Shown: positions 45,549 to 53,593 of the stretch, piece after piece
How positions within the stretch are numbered: position 1 is the stretch's first letter
Layout of the letters: each line of letters begins with the position of its first letter
Assembly (NCBI GenBank): GCA_019694165.1
Contig: JAIBCL010000036.1
Span: 1-61,647, forward strand
Source: Verrucomicrobiaceae bacterium
Lineage (GTDB): Bacteria > Verrucomicrobiota > Verrucomicrobiia > Verrucomicrobiales > Verrucomicrobiaceae
Direction of reading: 5' to 3'
DNA length: 61,647 nt
The notes under the pieces: model-generated
Seen by the model: only the letters and a program-made list of their open reading frames with translations
What the model was told of the DNA's origin: nothing
Databases searched by the model: none
Position numbers and translations under genes: made by a program

Positions 45549-45950
45549 ATGCCCACAGCCGCCGCGACCTTGCGCGCCGACAAGTTCCTGCACCATGTCC
45601 GCGTGTTCAAGACGCGCTCGCTGGCTTCACAAGCCTGCACGAAAGGGAATGTGAAGATCGGCGGGAGTGCGGTCAAACCCTCGCGCGAAGTGCGCGCCGG
45701 CGACGTGATCGAGATCTGCCGCGGTGACCTGCATCTCACACTGCGTGTGACCGCCGTCCCCGCAAATCGCGTGGGCGCGCCGCTTGTGGCGCACTACTGC
45801 GAGAATCTGACGCCCGCCGCAGCTTACGAGCGGGTCGCGGAGGCCCGCCGCCAGCGCGAACTCATCCGCCCGGGCACGCCGCACGAAACGGCCTCACGGC
45901 CGAACAAGAAACAGATGCGCGAACTGCGCGAGTGGATGGGCATCGACTAG
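45549..45950 (+). CDS. S4-domain RNA-binding protein (Hsp15-like)
   Basis: 133 aa from ATG at 45549, 5 bp after the hydrolase gene. The S4 core is RADKFLHHVRVFKTRSLASQ, then ACTKGNVKIGGSAVKPSREV and RAGDVIEI. The tail is basic. The length and layout match the Hsp15 (HslR)-type of ribosome-associated S4 proteins that bind stalled 50S-peptidyl-tRNA. Cytoplasmic. The link with the upstream secreted hydrolase seems only positional. Confidence 0.88.
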   Translation: MPTAAATLRADKFLHHVRVFKTRSLASQACTKGNVKIGGSAVKPSREVRAGDVIEICRGDLHLTLRVTAVPANRVGAPLVAHYCENLTPAAAYERVAEARRQRELIRPGTPHETASRPNKKQMRELREWMGID

Positions 45951-45960
45951 CGTCGCGCCT

Positions 45961-46395
45961 TCACCAGAGGGGAAAGCCAAGCGTCGTCGCGCGCTTGATG
46001 CGGTTGCTGACCAACATGAGGCTGCCGCCGGTAAAGTAAGTCAACGTGACGGCCGCGCCCCACAGCGGGAGAATGCCGCGGTTCAGCATCGGCGGGCGCA
46101 CCGGCTCGAGTTCAGGGTGAATGCGCGTGATGAAGATGGCCGCCATGGCAGCGAAGGCCAGGAACAACAGGCCGAGCAACGGCCGGCACCACTCGAGCCG
46201 CCGCATCATGCCGGCCACGAGTCCGATCGTCAGCAAATACCAAAGGAAGACGCCGATGGAAATGAAGAACAGCTCGTGAAAAACCAGCAGCGTGCTCACT
46301 ATCAGCCCTACCGCAAAATGCACGACGACGATGTTGCGGGCGAAGGTCCGGTATTCGAGGACCGGGCGTTTTCTGTCACGTTGCTTTTCCAGCAT
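45961..46395 (-). CDS. Small four-helix membrane protein
   Basis: 144 aa. Four hydrophobic helices: NIVVVHFAVGLIVSTLLVF, FFISIGVFLWYLLTIGLVAG, LLGLLFLAFAAMAAIFI and ILPLWGAAVTLTYFTGGSLM. Cytoplasmic N-terminus basic (EKQRDRKRP). No family recognised. Convergent with the S4 gene, 10 bp apart. Partly similar in layout to the membrane protein at 47764-48243 (both contain CRPLxGLL), so the two may be distant paralogs flanking the beta-helix gene. Confidence 0.72.
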   Translation of the reverse strand: MLEKQRDRKRPVLEYRTFARNIVVVHFAVGLIVSTLLVFHELFFISIGVFLWYLLTIGLVAGMMRRLEWCRPLLGLLFLAFAAMAAIFITRIHPELEPVRPPMLNRGILPLWGAAVTLTYFTGGSLMLVSNRIKRATTLGFPLW

Positions 46396-46457
46396 GAGGG
46401 AGGTGCGGCGAATGCGATAGAGGGAGCTGAGTCATCACGAGCGGCATCATGCGGAAG

Positions 46458-47687
46458 CTACCGTTGTTTGCAAGACACGAGGTTGTCTTTCTCGATGGAA
46501 TCCTTCGAACCGCTGAGGTTGAAGCACTTCGCATCCGCCGGAAGCCGCCTTCCGCAGTCCGTGGCGATGTTTCCGCTGACCAGAATGCGCTCGCAAGCGT
46601 CCTCCGCCCACACTGCGGCGGTCGAGAGACCGCCGAATGTGTTGCCGGAGATGGTCGTGTCGCTCGTGCCGGCCAGCAGGATGCCTGTGCCTTCGTCGAT
46701 GCCCATGGGCGTCTTGTCCTGCACGGGGCGCTTGTCCTGTCCGCCGATGTGCGTGTTGCAGAAGTTGTTGGCCGAGATCGTGTTGCGCCCAGCGTCCTTG
46801 CCGGCGCGCACGGAAAACTTGTGCGCGATGGTGAAGGTGTTCGCGCTGATGGCGCAGCCCCACGCGTCACGCAGATCAATGCCGCCTTCGAGATGATGAG
46901 CGATGACATTGGCGCTCACCGTGATGCCGTAGCAGTCGCGGTCGAGTATGATGGCGGTGCCGTTGCACTCCTCGATCATGTTCCCGCTGAGCACGGAGCC
47001 GTAGGTGTTTTCGATGACCACGCCGTTGCCGAGGTGGTCGTCGATGTTGTTGCCGTTCATGCACAGATTGAAGCTGTCGAGGCAGCGCAGCGCGTCCTGG
47101 TTCTCCTCGAAGTGGTTGGCGTTTACCACGATGTCGTGGCAGCCTTTGATCTCGATGCCGCTGCCCTTGTTGTAGGTGATGATGCTGTCGGCAATGCGCG
47201 GGTCTTCCTGGCAATTGTCCAGGAAGATGCCGTGGCGGCCATTGTGGTCGATGGACACGCCTTCGAGGTATATCTCCTCGATGAAGTGAGCAAGGATGCC
47301 GTCGCCGCTCTTTTCGCTGCCGCTGATGCGCACATCGGCCACCTGCACGCGCCAGAGCCGCGCCTTCTTGTCCTGGGCGGCGTTTGCCGGCTCCAGGATC
47401 AACGCCGGCAGGCCCTCCTCGTTCTTGTTGATGATGTGCGTGGCCGCGCCCGAGCCTGCGATGCGCGTCTCCGCCGTCCGCACCACCAGCGGCCGGGTGA
47501 TCTCGTAGTCACCCGGCGGCACCAGCACGATGCCGCCGCTCTCAGGCACGGCATCGAACGCCGCCTGAAGAGATGAAAACTTCGCCGCGTCGATCACCCT
47601 CGCCGCGACCTGCGGCAATGCCGGTGCGGAGAAGACCGAGATCGATGAAACCAAGCAGCAGGCAAGGAGCAGGGGAAGCATTCTCAT
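46458..47687 (-). CDS. Secreted parallel beta-helix protein
   Basis: 409 aa from ATG at 47687 with signal peptide MRMLPLLLACCLVSSISVFS. After SLQAAFDAVPESGGIVLVPP (pectate-lyase_3-like opening) the chain consists of beta-helix rungs: ADSIITYNKGSGIEIKGCHD, NANHFEENQDALRC, SGNMIEECNGTAIIL. No sure catalytic residues. Could be a lyase, epimerase or binding protein for uronic-acid polymers, similar in type to the protein at 22781-25903 but shorter. Confidence 0.83.
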   Translation of the reverse strand: MRMLPLLLACCLVSSISVFSAPALPQVAARVIDAAKFSSLQAAFDAVPESGGIVLVPPGDYEITRPLVVRTAETRIAGSGAATHIINKNEEGLPALILEPANAAQDKKARLWRVQVADVRISGSEKSGDGILAHFIEEIYLEGVSIDHNGRHGIFLDNCQEDPRIADSIITYNKGSGIEIKGCHDIVVNANHFEENQDALRCLDSFNLCMNGNNIDDHLGNGVVIENTYGSVLSGNMIEECNGTAIILDRDCYGITVSANVIAHHLEGGIDLRDAWGCAISANTFTIAHKFSVRAGKDAGRNTISANNFCNTHIGGQDKRPVQDKTPMGIDEGTGILLAGTSDTTISGNTFGGLSTAAVWAEDACERILVSGNIATDCGRRLPADAKCFNLSGSKDSIEKDNLVSCKQR

Positions 47688-47763
47688 GATGCAAAGGTAC
47701 GCACCAGATCGAGAATATGATCGTGCAGAATGCGCCGTCAGGCGGTGGGCGGTGCTTCGCTGG

Positions 47764-48243
47764 CTACTGCACCAAACGGAACCACCACCAGAGTGCGAGC
47801 TTCGGGGCCAGCGCGGCGGCGACGGCCAGGAGTCCGAACAAGGGACGGCACGAGTGAAGCACGGAAAAGATGATCGACTGATGCCTGCCGGGCTGGAATT
47901 CCGGATTGAGTCGCGGCCCGGCACGGAGAATCTCGGCGACGGCGATCAGCCAAAGGCAGACGACGATTACTGCCGGGCTGGCGATCATCACCGACCGCCA
48001 CACCTCCCCGAGGCTGTAGCCATCTGAGGACAGTTGCTCGAAAGCTCGATCTATCTTCCGAACATCAATCTGGAAGGCGACAAATGCTGTCCCGAAAAAA
48101 GAGAACATGACGGCCAGCACCCAAAAAGGTGCAGAGATGCTCAATGTCCGCCATGCCCAGACGGCAAATCCCGCGCCCGCAATCGCGAGGCCCGAGCCGA
48201 ACAGCAGGCCCACGAGAGGAAGCATGCTGTAATTCTCGATCAT
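47764..48243 (-). CDS. Small membrane protein, four helices
   Basis: 159 aa. Helices at LPLVGLLFGSGLAIAGAGFA, FWVLAVMFSFFGTAFVAF, SPAVIVVCLWLIAVAEIL and FGLLAVAAALAPKLALWWWF. Contains CRPLFGLLAVAAALAP, like CRPLLGLLFLAFAAM in the protein at 45961-46395. No family recognised. 16 bp downstream of hisS. Confidence 0.7.
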   Translation of the reverse strand: MIENYSMLPLVGLLFGSGLAIAGAGFAVWAWRTLSISAPFWVLAVMFSFFGTAFVAFQIDVRKIDRAFEQLSSDGYSLGEVWRSVMIASPAVIVVCLWLIAVAEILRAGPRLNPEFQPGRHQSIIFSVLHSCRPLFGLLAVAAALAPKLALWWWFRLVQ

Positions 48244-48258
48244 CGTCCGCCACTTGGT

Positions 48259-49542
48259 TCACGCGATCAGCGGCCCGACATCCGGCGCTTGCAGCATTTG
48301 CTGCAATGTGGTGACGAGATGCGCGCTGCTCACGGGGCTTTCGCTTCGTGCGGTCAGGTTCTTGACTTTCACAGTGGGAAACTCGGCGCCGAAGATGACG
48401 GCGAAGCGGGCTTTGCGTTCCTCGGCAGCCTGGAACTGTTTTCCGACCTTTTGCGCTCCAAAGGCGTAGTCGGCGCGGATGCCGGCGCGGCGGAGTTCAT
48501 GCACGGCGGCGAGCGCGTGTGACCGGGCGGTTTCGTCGGCGACGACGACATACACATCGAGCGCGAAGGCTTTGAGCAACCCATCGGTGATGGCGAATTG
48601 CGCGCCGGGAGTTTGCTTGAGCATCTCGCCGAGCACGACATCGCCCATGGCGAAACCGGTGCACGGCATCTCGGTGCCGCCGAGGAGGCCGCAGAGATTG
48701 TCGTAGCGTCCGCCGCCGGCGACGGCGCGCAGGCCGTGCTTCAAATCAAAGACTTCAAACACGGCGCCGGTGTAATATGCGAGGCCGCGTACGATGCCGG
48801 GATCGATCTTCACGTATTCCCACAAGCCGCGCGCGCTGAGATTCTCGCGCAGCGGGGCAAAGACGGCGTGAGCCTCGCTCGCACCGTCGATGAACGCGCG
48901 CACTTGCGCGAGCGTGAGGCCGATGCCTTCGAGCTTCTCCGCGGTGACGGACTCGGGCACCTTTTCCATTTTGTCGATGACCTGGAGGAACGCGGCGGTC
49001 TTGTCCGCGTCGATCTTCTGCTCTTCCAGGAAGTGCGACCACAGGCGGCGGTCGCTGAGGCGGATGACGAAGTCGTCCTTCTTCATGCCGAGCGCGAGCA
49101 TGACGTCGATGGCGAGCGCGACGAGTTCGGCATCGGCGGCCGGCGAGGCGTCGCCGATGATGTCGGCGTTGAATTGATTGAACTCACGAGTGCGGCCCTT
49201 CTGCGGCTCTTCGTAGCGGAAGCAGGAACCGATCTGAAACCACTTCATCGGCTTGCCGTAGTGGCGCTGCCGCGCGGTGGCCATGCGCGCGAGCGATGGA
49301 GTGACCTCGGGGCGCAGCGAGATGTCGCGGCCCTTCTTGTCCTTGAAGCAGAAGAGCTGGCCGGTGATCTCATCGCCGCTTTTCTTTTTGTAGAGATCGG
49401 TGCTTTCGACGACGGGCGCTTCATATTCGATGAACCCATAGCGGCGCGCGACGGAGCGCCACACGTCGAAGATGTGATTGCGCAGCGCGCAGTCCTCGGG
49501 GTAGAAATCGCGAAAGCCTTTGACTGTCTGAAATGAGGCCAT
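48259..49542 (-). CDS. hisS: Histidyl-tRNA synthetase
   Basis: 427 aa from MASFQTVKGFRDFYPED at 49542, the usual N-terminus; the frame is open to 49704. Class II motifs are complete: LRPEVTPSLAR (motif 2 start), GSCFRYEEPQKGRTREFNQF, DPGIVRGLAYYTGAVFEVF (histidine-A) and AVAGGGRYDNL, and a C-terminal anticodon-binding domain (DVYVVVADETARSHALAAVH, RADYAFGAQKVGKQFQAAE). Charges tRNA-His in the cytoplasm. Divergent from recF with a 70-bp gap. Confidence 0.96.
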   Translation of the reverse strand: MASFQTVKGFRDFYPEDCALRNHIFDVWRSVARRYGFIEYEAPVVESTDLYKKKSGDEITGQLFCFKDKKGRDISLRPEVTPSLARMATARQRHYGKPMKWFQIGSCFRYEEPQKGRTREFNQFNADIIGDASPAADAELVALAIDVMLALGMKKDDFVIRLSDRRLWSHFLEEQKIDADKTAAFLQVIDKMEKVPESVTAEKLEGIGLTLAQVRAFIDGASEAHAVFAPLRENLSARGLWEYVKIDPGIVRGLAYYTGAVFEVFDLKHGLRAVAGGGRYDNLCGLLGGTEMPCTGFAMGDVVLGEMLKQTPGAQFAITDGLLKAFALDVYVVVADETARSHALAAVHELRRAGIRADYAFGAQKVGKQFQAAEERKARFAVIFGAEFPTVKVKNLTARSESPVSSAHLVTTLQQMLQAPDVGPLIA

Positions 49543-49612
49543 TAGGAAAGCGCGCATTGATGTCCGACGGTGATTTGAAAGCAAACAGAAATCAGCCGCG
49601 AGCTTGCACGTC

Positions 49613-50677
49613 ATGCTGAGCGAGCTGTCAGTGAAGAATTTCCGATGCTTCGAGCACGCGCGGCTTGAGCTGCATCCGGAGAGCACGCTGCTCATCGGGC
49701 GCAATGCGCAGGGAAAGACTTCGCTGATCGAGGCGGCGTGCGTGCTGATGCGGCTTCAGTCGCCGCGTACATCGAGCAAGAGCGACTTCATCCGCTTCGG
49801 CGAAAAGACCTGCGTGATCGAAGGCGTGACGAATGAGCATCGGCTGCGCTTCGCCGCGAATGTGGCGACGCGGCGGCTCGCCGTTGATGATGCGGTGTGC
49901 GGTCACTCCGCGGATTATCTCGCGAACAGCGGGCTGGTGGTGTGGATGGATCACAGCGACATGAATCTGCTCCGCGGCGGCGCGGAGCATCGGCGGCGTT
50001 TTCTCGACTTCGCGGGCAGCCAGGTGTTTCCGGATTATCTCGATTCTCTGCGTCGATACGACCGGGCGCTGCGCACCCGCAATTATCTCCTGAAGCGTGA
50101 CGCCGTGGTGAACTGGAGGCAGGCCGATGCCTATGCCCGGGTGATGGACGCCCTGGCCCTCGCTCTCACGGAGCAGCGCCGGAAATTGATCGCCTGGCTG
50201 CAGCCGGAGATTGCCGCCATGCATCAGACGCTGAGCGGCGGCGAGGTCGCGCGCGCGGACTATGCGCCTTCAGTCGATGAACGCGGCCTGTTTGAAATGC
50301 TCTTGGCATCACGCGCGGAGGAGGAGCGCACGCGCAGCACGGCGGCGGGAGTGCACCGTGATGACGTGGCACTGTGCATCGAGGAGCGCGATGCGTCTTC
50401 GTTTGCCTCGGAAGGCCAGCAGCGCACGCTGGCGCTGGCGATGAAGCTCGCACAGGCGCGTGTGATCGAGCGCGCGAAGAATCAAGCGCCAGTTCTGCTC
50501 ATCGACGACATTTTCGGTGAACTCGACAAGACGCGCCGTCGCGCGGTGCTGGCAAACCTGCCGTCCGGATCGCAGCGTCTCATCACCACGACGCATCTCG
50601 ATTGGGCGGACGACGGTGGTGCGTGCGGCCGCGTGTTCGAGGTGAGCGGAGGCCGGGTGGAGGGAAAGTGGTGCTGA
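49613..50677 (+). CDS. recF: DNA replication/repair protein RecF
   Basis: 354 aa from MLSELSVKNFRCFEHARLEL at 49613. Walker A is IGRNAQGKTSL; signature FASEGQQRTLALAMKLAQAR; Walker B LLIDDIFGELDKTRRRAVL. The SMC-like ATPase loads RecA at gaps with RecO/RecR. Stand-alone here, not beside dnaA/dnaN/gyrB as in many bacteria. Confidence 0.95.
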   Translation: MLSELSVKNFRCFEHARLELHPESTLLIGRNAQGKTSLIEAACVLMRLQSPRTSSKSDFIRFGEKTCVIEGVTNEHRLRFAANVATRRLAVDDAVCGHSADYLANSGLVVWMDHSDMNLLRGGAEHRRRFLDFAGSQVFPDYLDSLRRYDRALRTRNYLLKRDAVVNWRQADAYARVMDALALALTEQRRKLIAWLQPEIAAMHQTLSGGEVARADYAPSVDERGLFEMLLASRAEEERTRSTAAGVHRDDVALCIEERDASSFASEGQQRTLALAMKLAQARVIERAKNQAPVLLIDDIFGELDKTRRRAVLANLPSGSQRLITTTHLDWADDGGACGRVFEVSGGRVEGKWC

Positions 50678-50800
50678 ACCGGAGCGACTGGCCAAGCCCC
50701 GGATGCGTGGAACACAGGTCACCTGATTGGGTAATCGGGGGCCGCGAACGTCCGGGGATGTACTTGGCAAAACCGGTTTGGGAGCTTGGGAAAACAGTTC

Positions 50801-50829
50801 TTGACGGTCGCTTGTGGAACTTTTACCAA
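50801..50829 (+). promoter_or_regulatory. Candidate sigma-70-type promoter for the mreB operon
   Basis: TTGACG (50801-50806) and TACCAA (50824-50829) with a 17-bp spacer, 133 bp before the mreB start. The -35 box differs from consensus by one base. The 285-bp gap between recF and mreB holds no gene. No Shine-Dalgarno site is visible before mreB. Confidence 0.42.
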
Positions 50830-50962
50830 TGCACGCCGGAGCAGGGACCCGCGTCGGGGTTTTGTGATAGTCAAAATTTCAAGAAGGCACCGGCGTGGGG
50901 TCAGTGATCCCGCCATGTTTTCCCTTTGTTTTTCCAATTAATTTTTCTCAATTTCCAACCTC

Positions 50963-51994
50963 ATGTTTGCTCGGCTATTTGGACTGGTTGCCAAGGATAT
51001 TGGCATTGACCTCGGAACTGCCAACACCCTCGTTTATGTCAAAGACCACGGCATCGTCCTGCGCGAGCCGTCGGTCGTCGCCGTGAAAGTCGGCTCGAAT
51101 GAAGTTGTCGCCGTCGGCGACGATGCAAAGCGCATGCTGGGCCGCACGCCCGGCGGCATCAATGCGATCCGTCCGCTGAAGGATGGCGTCATCGCGGATT
51201 TCCGCGTGACGGAGGCGATGCTGAAGCACTTCATCCACAAGGTGCACAACAACCGCCGAATCGTGCGTGGTCCACGTGTGGTGATCGCGGTGCCGTCTGG
51301 CATCACGGAGGTGGAGAAGCGCGCCGTGAAGGAGAGCGCGGAAGCCGCGGGTGCGCGTGAAGTACACCTGATGGAAGAGCCGATGGCGGCGGCGATCGGT
51401 GTCGGTCTGCCGGTGCATGAAGCGGCGGGCAGCATGATCGTCGATATCGGCGGTGGCACGACGGAAGTGGCCATCATCTCGCTCTCCGGCATTGTGTACA
51501 GTCGCAGCGTGCGCGTGGCGGGCGATGAACTCGACGAGGCGATCATCAACTACATGAAGCGCGCCTACAACCTGATGATCGGCGAACGCACGGCGGAGGA
51601 GATCAAGCTGCGCATCGGCTCGGCGTTTCCGCTCGGGAAAGAAAACACAATGGAAGTGAAGGGCCGCGACATGGTGGCGGGCCTGCCAAAGACCATCACC
51701 ATCACCAGCCAGGAAGTGCGCGAGGCGATGCTGGAGCCGCTGAACACGATCATCGACGCGGTGCGCACCACGCTCGAACGGTGCCCGCCGGAACTGTCGG
51801 CGGACCTTGTGGATCGCGGCATCATGCTGGCCGGCGGCGGCGCTTTGCTGCGCGGCCTGGACAAGCTGCTCCAGGAGGAGACGGCGCTCCCCGTGCATGT
51901 GGCCGAGGATCCGCTCAGCGCCGTGGCGGAGGGCACGGGCCGCGTGCTCAGCGAGATCGAGTTCCTGCGCAAGGTGAGCACGCAGGATGTGTGA
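50963..51994 (+). CDS. mreB: Rod-shape-determining actin homolog MreB
   Basis: 343 aa. DIGIDLGTANTLVYV is the phosphate 1 motif, IVDIGGGTTEVAIISLSGI phosphate 2, and GIMLAGGGALLRGLDKLL the adenosine motif. Length and ending (LSEIEFLRKV) are standard. Forms membrane-bound filaments that guide lateral wall synthesis. First gene of the operon. Confidence 0.98.
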   Translation: MFARLFGLVAKDIGIDLGTANTLVYVKDHGIVLREPSVVAVKVGSNEVVAVGDDAKRMLGRTPGGINAIRPLKDGVIADFRVTEAMLKHFIHKVHNNRRIVRGPRVVIAVPSGITEVEKRAVKESAEAAGAREVHLMEEPMAAAIGVGLPVHEAAGSMIVDIGGGTTEVAIISLSGIVYSRSVRVAGDELDEAIINYMKRAYNLMIGERTAEEIKLRIGSAFPLGKENTMEVKGRDMVAGLPKTITITSQEVREAMLEPLNTIIDAVRTTLERCPPELSADLVDRGIMLAGGGALLRGLDKLLQEETALPVHVAEDPLSAVAEGTGRVLSEIEFLRKVSTQDV

Positions 51995-52069
51995 TGCGTC
52001 CGCTCACGCTGAAGTCGCGCAACGGCGGCGGGCAGCATTGCTTCGCAGCCAGCACCTGACAGCGGAACC

Positions 52070-52966
52070 ATGAAACCACTGAACCTCATCGCCCTGCTGG
52101 CATTCCTCGCGATTGCCGTGGCGATGCTCATGCTCAACAAGACGCGTTCGCGGGAGCTGCAGGACAAGGTGATGACCGTCTTCTCGCCGTTCATCCATGC
52201 CAGCGCTTCGGTGGACAAGGAGGTGCAGCACAACAGCAGCGCCTTCACCGGCGATCCCGTGCAGGTGCAGCGTGACAATGAGAAGCTGCAGATCGAGGTG
52301 CAGCGCCTGCGCATCGTCACGAAGCGCTACGACGAACTCATGGAGGAGAACAGCAAGCTCCGCCAGCAGCTCGACTACAAGCAGGGATCTCCCTTCAATC
52401 TCACGGCGGCGCGTGTCGTGAAACGCTCCGCCGGCACATGGTGGAACACGCTCATCATCGACAAAGGTTCCCTCGACGGCCTGGGCACGGACAGCCCGGT
52501 GATCACCGACGTGGGCCTCGTAGGCAAGACCGGCAAGCTCTCGCCGCACATGGCGGAGGTCATTCTGCTCACCGACGAACTGTGCCGCGTCTCGGCCTAC
52601 ATCGAGGGCACGCGAGAGAAGGGGATCCTCGCCGGTGAACGCGGCGGCACCGACTTGCGTCCAGATCTGCGCCTTCGTTTCCTCAGTCGGAACGCAGCCG
52701 TGAATGTCGGCGCGAATGTTTATTCCTCCGGCGATGGCGGCGTGTTTCCGCCCGGTCTGCATCTCGGAAAGGTGAAGCGATTCGAGAACCGGGAAATCTC
52801 GGGAGAGGCCGTGGTGGAGCCGGTGGTGGACTTCGAGTCGCTCGATCATGTGTTCGTCATCGAGATGCAGAAGGCCGAGCCAGCGCCGGCTGCGGAGGCC
52901 ATCCAGAAGGCCGAACCCGTGAACGGCGGGAGCGGCGGCAAAGGAAAGGGAAAGGGCAGGAAGTAA
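52070..52966 (+). CDS. mreC: Rod-shape-determining protein MreC
   Basis: 298 aa. One N-terminal membrane helix (LIALLAFLAIAVAMLMLNK), a coiled coil (DNEKLQIEVQRLRIVTKRYD, ELMEENSKLRQQL) and the MreC double beta-barrel domain (TAARVVKRSAGTWWNTLIID, KGSLDGLGTDSPVITDVGLV, GKTGKLSPHMAEVILLTD). The tail is Gly/Lys-rich (GGSGGKGKGKGRK). Periplasmic partner of PBP2. 75 bp after mreB. Confidence 0.93.
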   Translation: MKPLNLIALLAFLAIAVAMLMLNKTRSRELQDKVMTVFSPFIHASASVDKEVQHNSSAFTGDPVQVQRDNEKLQIEVQRLRIVTKRYDELMEENSKLRQQLDYKQGSPFNLTAARVVKRSAGTWWNTLIIDKGSLDGLGTDSPVITDVGLVGKTGKLSPHMAEVILLTDELCRVSAYIEGTREKGILAGERGGTDLRPDLRLRFLSRNAAVNVGANVYSSGDGGVFPPGLHLGKVKRFENREISGEAVVEPVVDFESLDHVFVIEMQKAEPAPAAEAIQKAEPVNGGSGGKGKGKGRK

Positions 52967-52972
52967 CCCGTC

Positions 52973-53593
52973 ATGATCTTCAATGCGATCGTCCTGATGC
53001 TGATGCTGCTCACCTTCGCGGTGCAGGAGTTCATCCCGCCGATCATGCCGGACACCACTCACTACGCGCGGTTGTTCCTGCCGGCGGTGTTCTTCTTCGC
53101 CGCATCGGTGGCCGTGCCGTTTCCGTCGATGCTGATGCTGGCGCTGATCACCGGCGTTCTCTGGGACGTGCGGTATCTGCCCATGGCGTCGGATGCCGGC
53201 CGTGCGGACGGCGCGGAGCTGGGCATGACGCTGGCTGATGCGGCCACGTTGAGCACGGGAGACCTGCGCTTCGGTTACTCCATCCTCGTCTTCGGCCTGC
53301 TTGGGGCGATCATGCAGGGCGTGAGGCCGCTTTTCAAGAAAGGGCGGCTCGAACTGCCGGTGCTGATGGTCGGCTTTGCCACCAGCGGCTGGCTGCTCAT
53401 CCAGTACCTGTTGATGACGCTGTTGCGAGGCAGCATCCATTTTCCGACGGCGATGTGGCTGAAGCTTGTGACTGACACGATGTACGCCATGTTCTTCTCG
53501 CCGATCATGTTTCTCACGCTGCATGTGCTGGCCAGGGTGACGAATTATGAAATCAAGTACGACGGTCTGAGGTACCGCTATGATGGTCGTTAG
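52973..53593 (+). CDS. mreD: MreD-like membrane protein
   Basis: 206 aa, several hydrophobic helices (AIVLMLMLLTFAVQEFI, LFLPAVFFFAASVAVPFPSM, LMLALITGVLWDV, MFFSPIMFLTLHVLA). Sequence alone would only support 'membrane protein'; position between mreC and mrdA, size and the LxxGxxxDxR-like turn after helix 3 make MreD likely. 6 bp after mreC and overlaps mrdA by 14 bp, so translation is coupled. Confidence 0.82.
   Translation: MIFNAIVLMLMLLTFAVQEFIPPIMPDTTHYARLFLPAVFFFAASVAVPFPSMLMLALITGVLWDVRYLPMASDAGRADGAELGMTLADAATLSTGDLRFGYSILVFGLLGAIMQGVRPLFKKGRLELPVLMVGFATSGWLLIQYLLMTLLRGSIHFPTAMWLKLVTDTMYAMFFSPIMFLTLHVLARVTNYEIKYDGLRYRYDGR

Noticed and set aside
49604..49612. TTG start of recF at 49604
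   Set aside because: The ATG at 49613 gives the standard RecF N-terminus; the extra three residues have no support.
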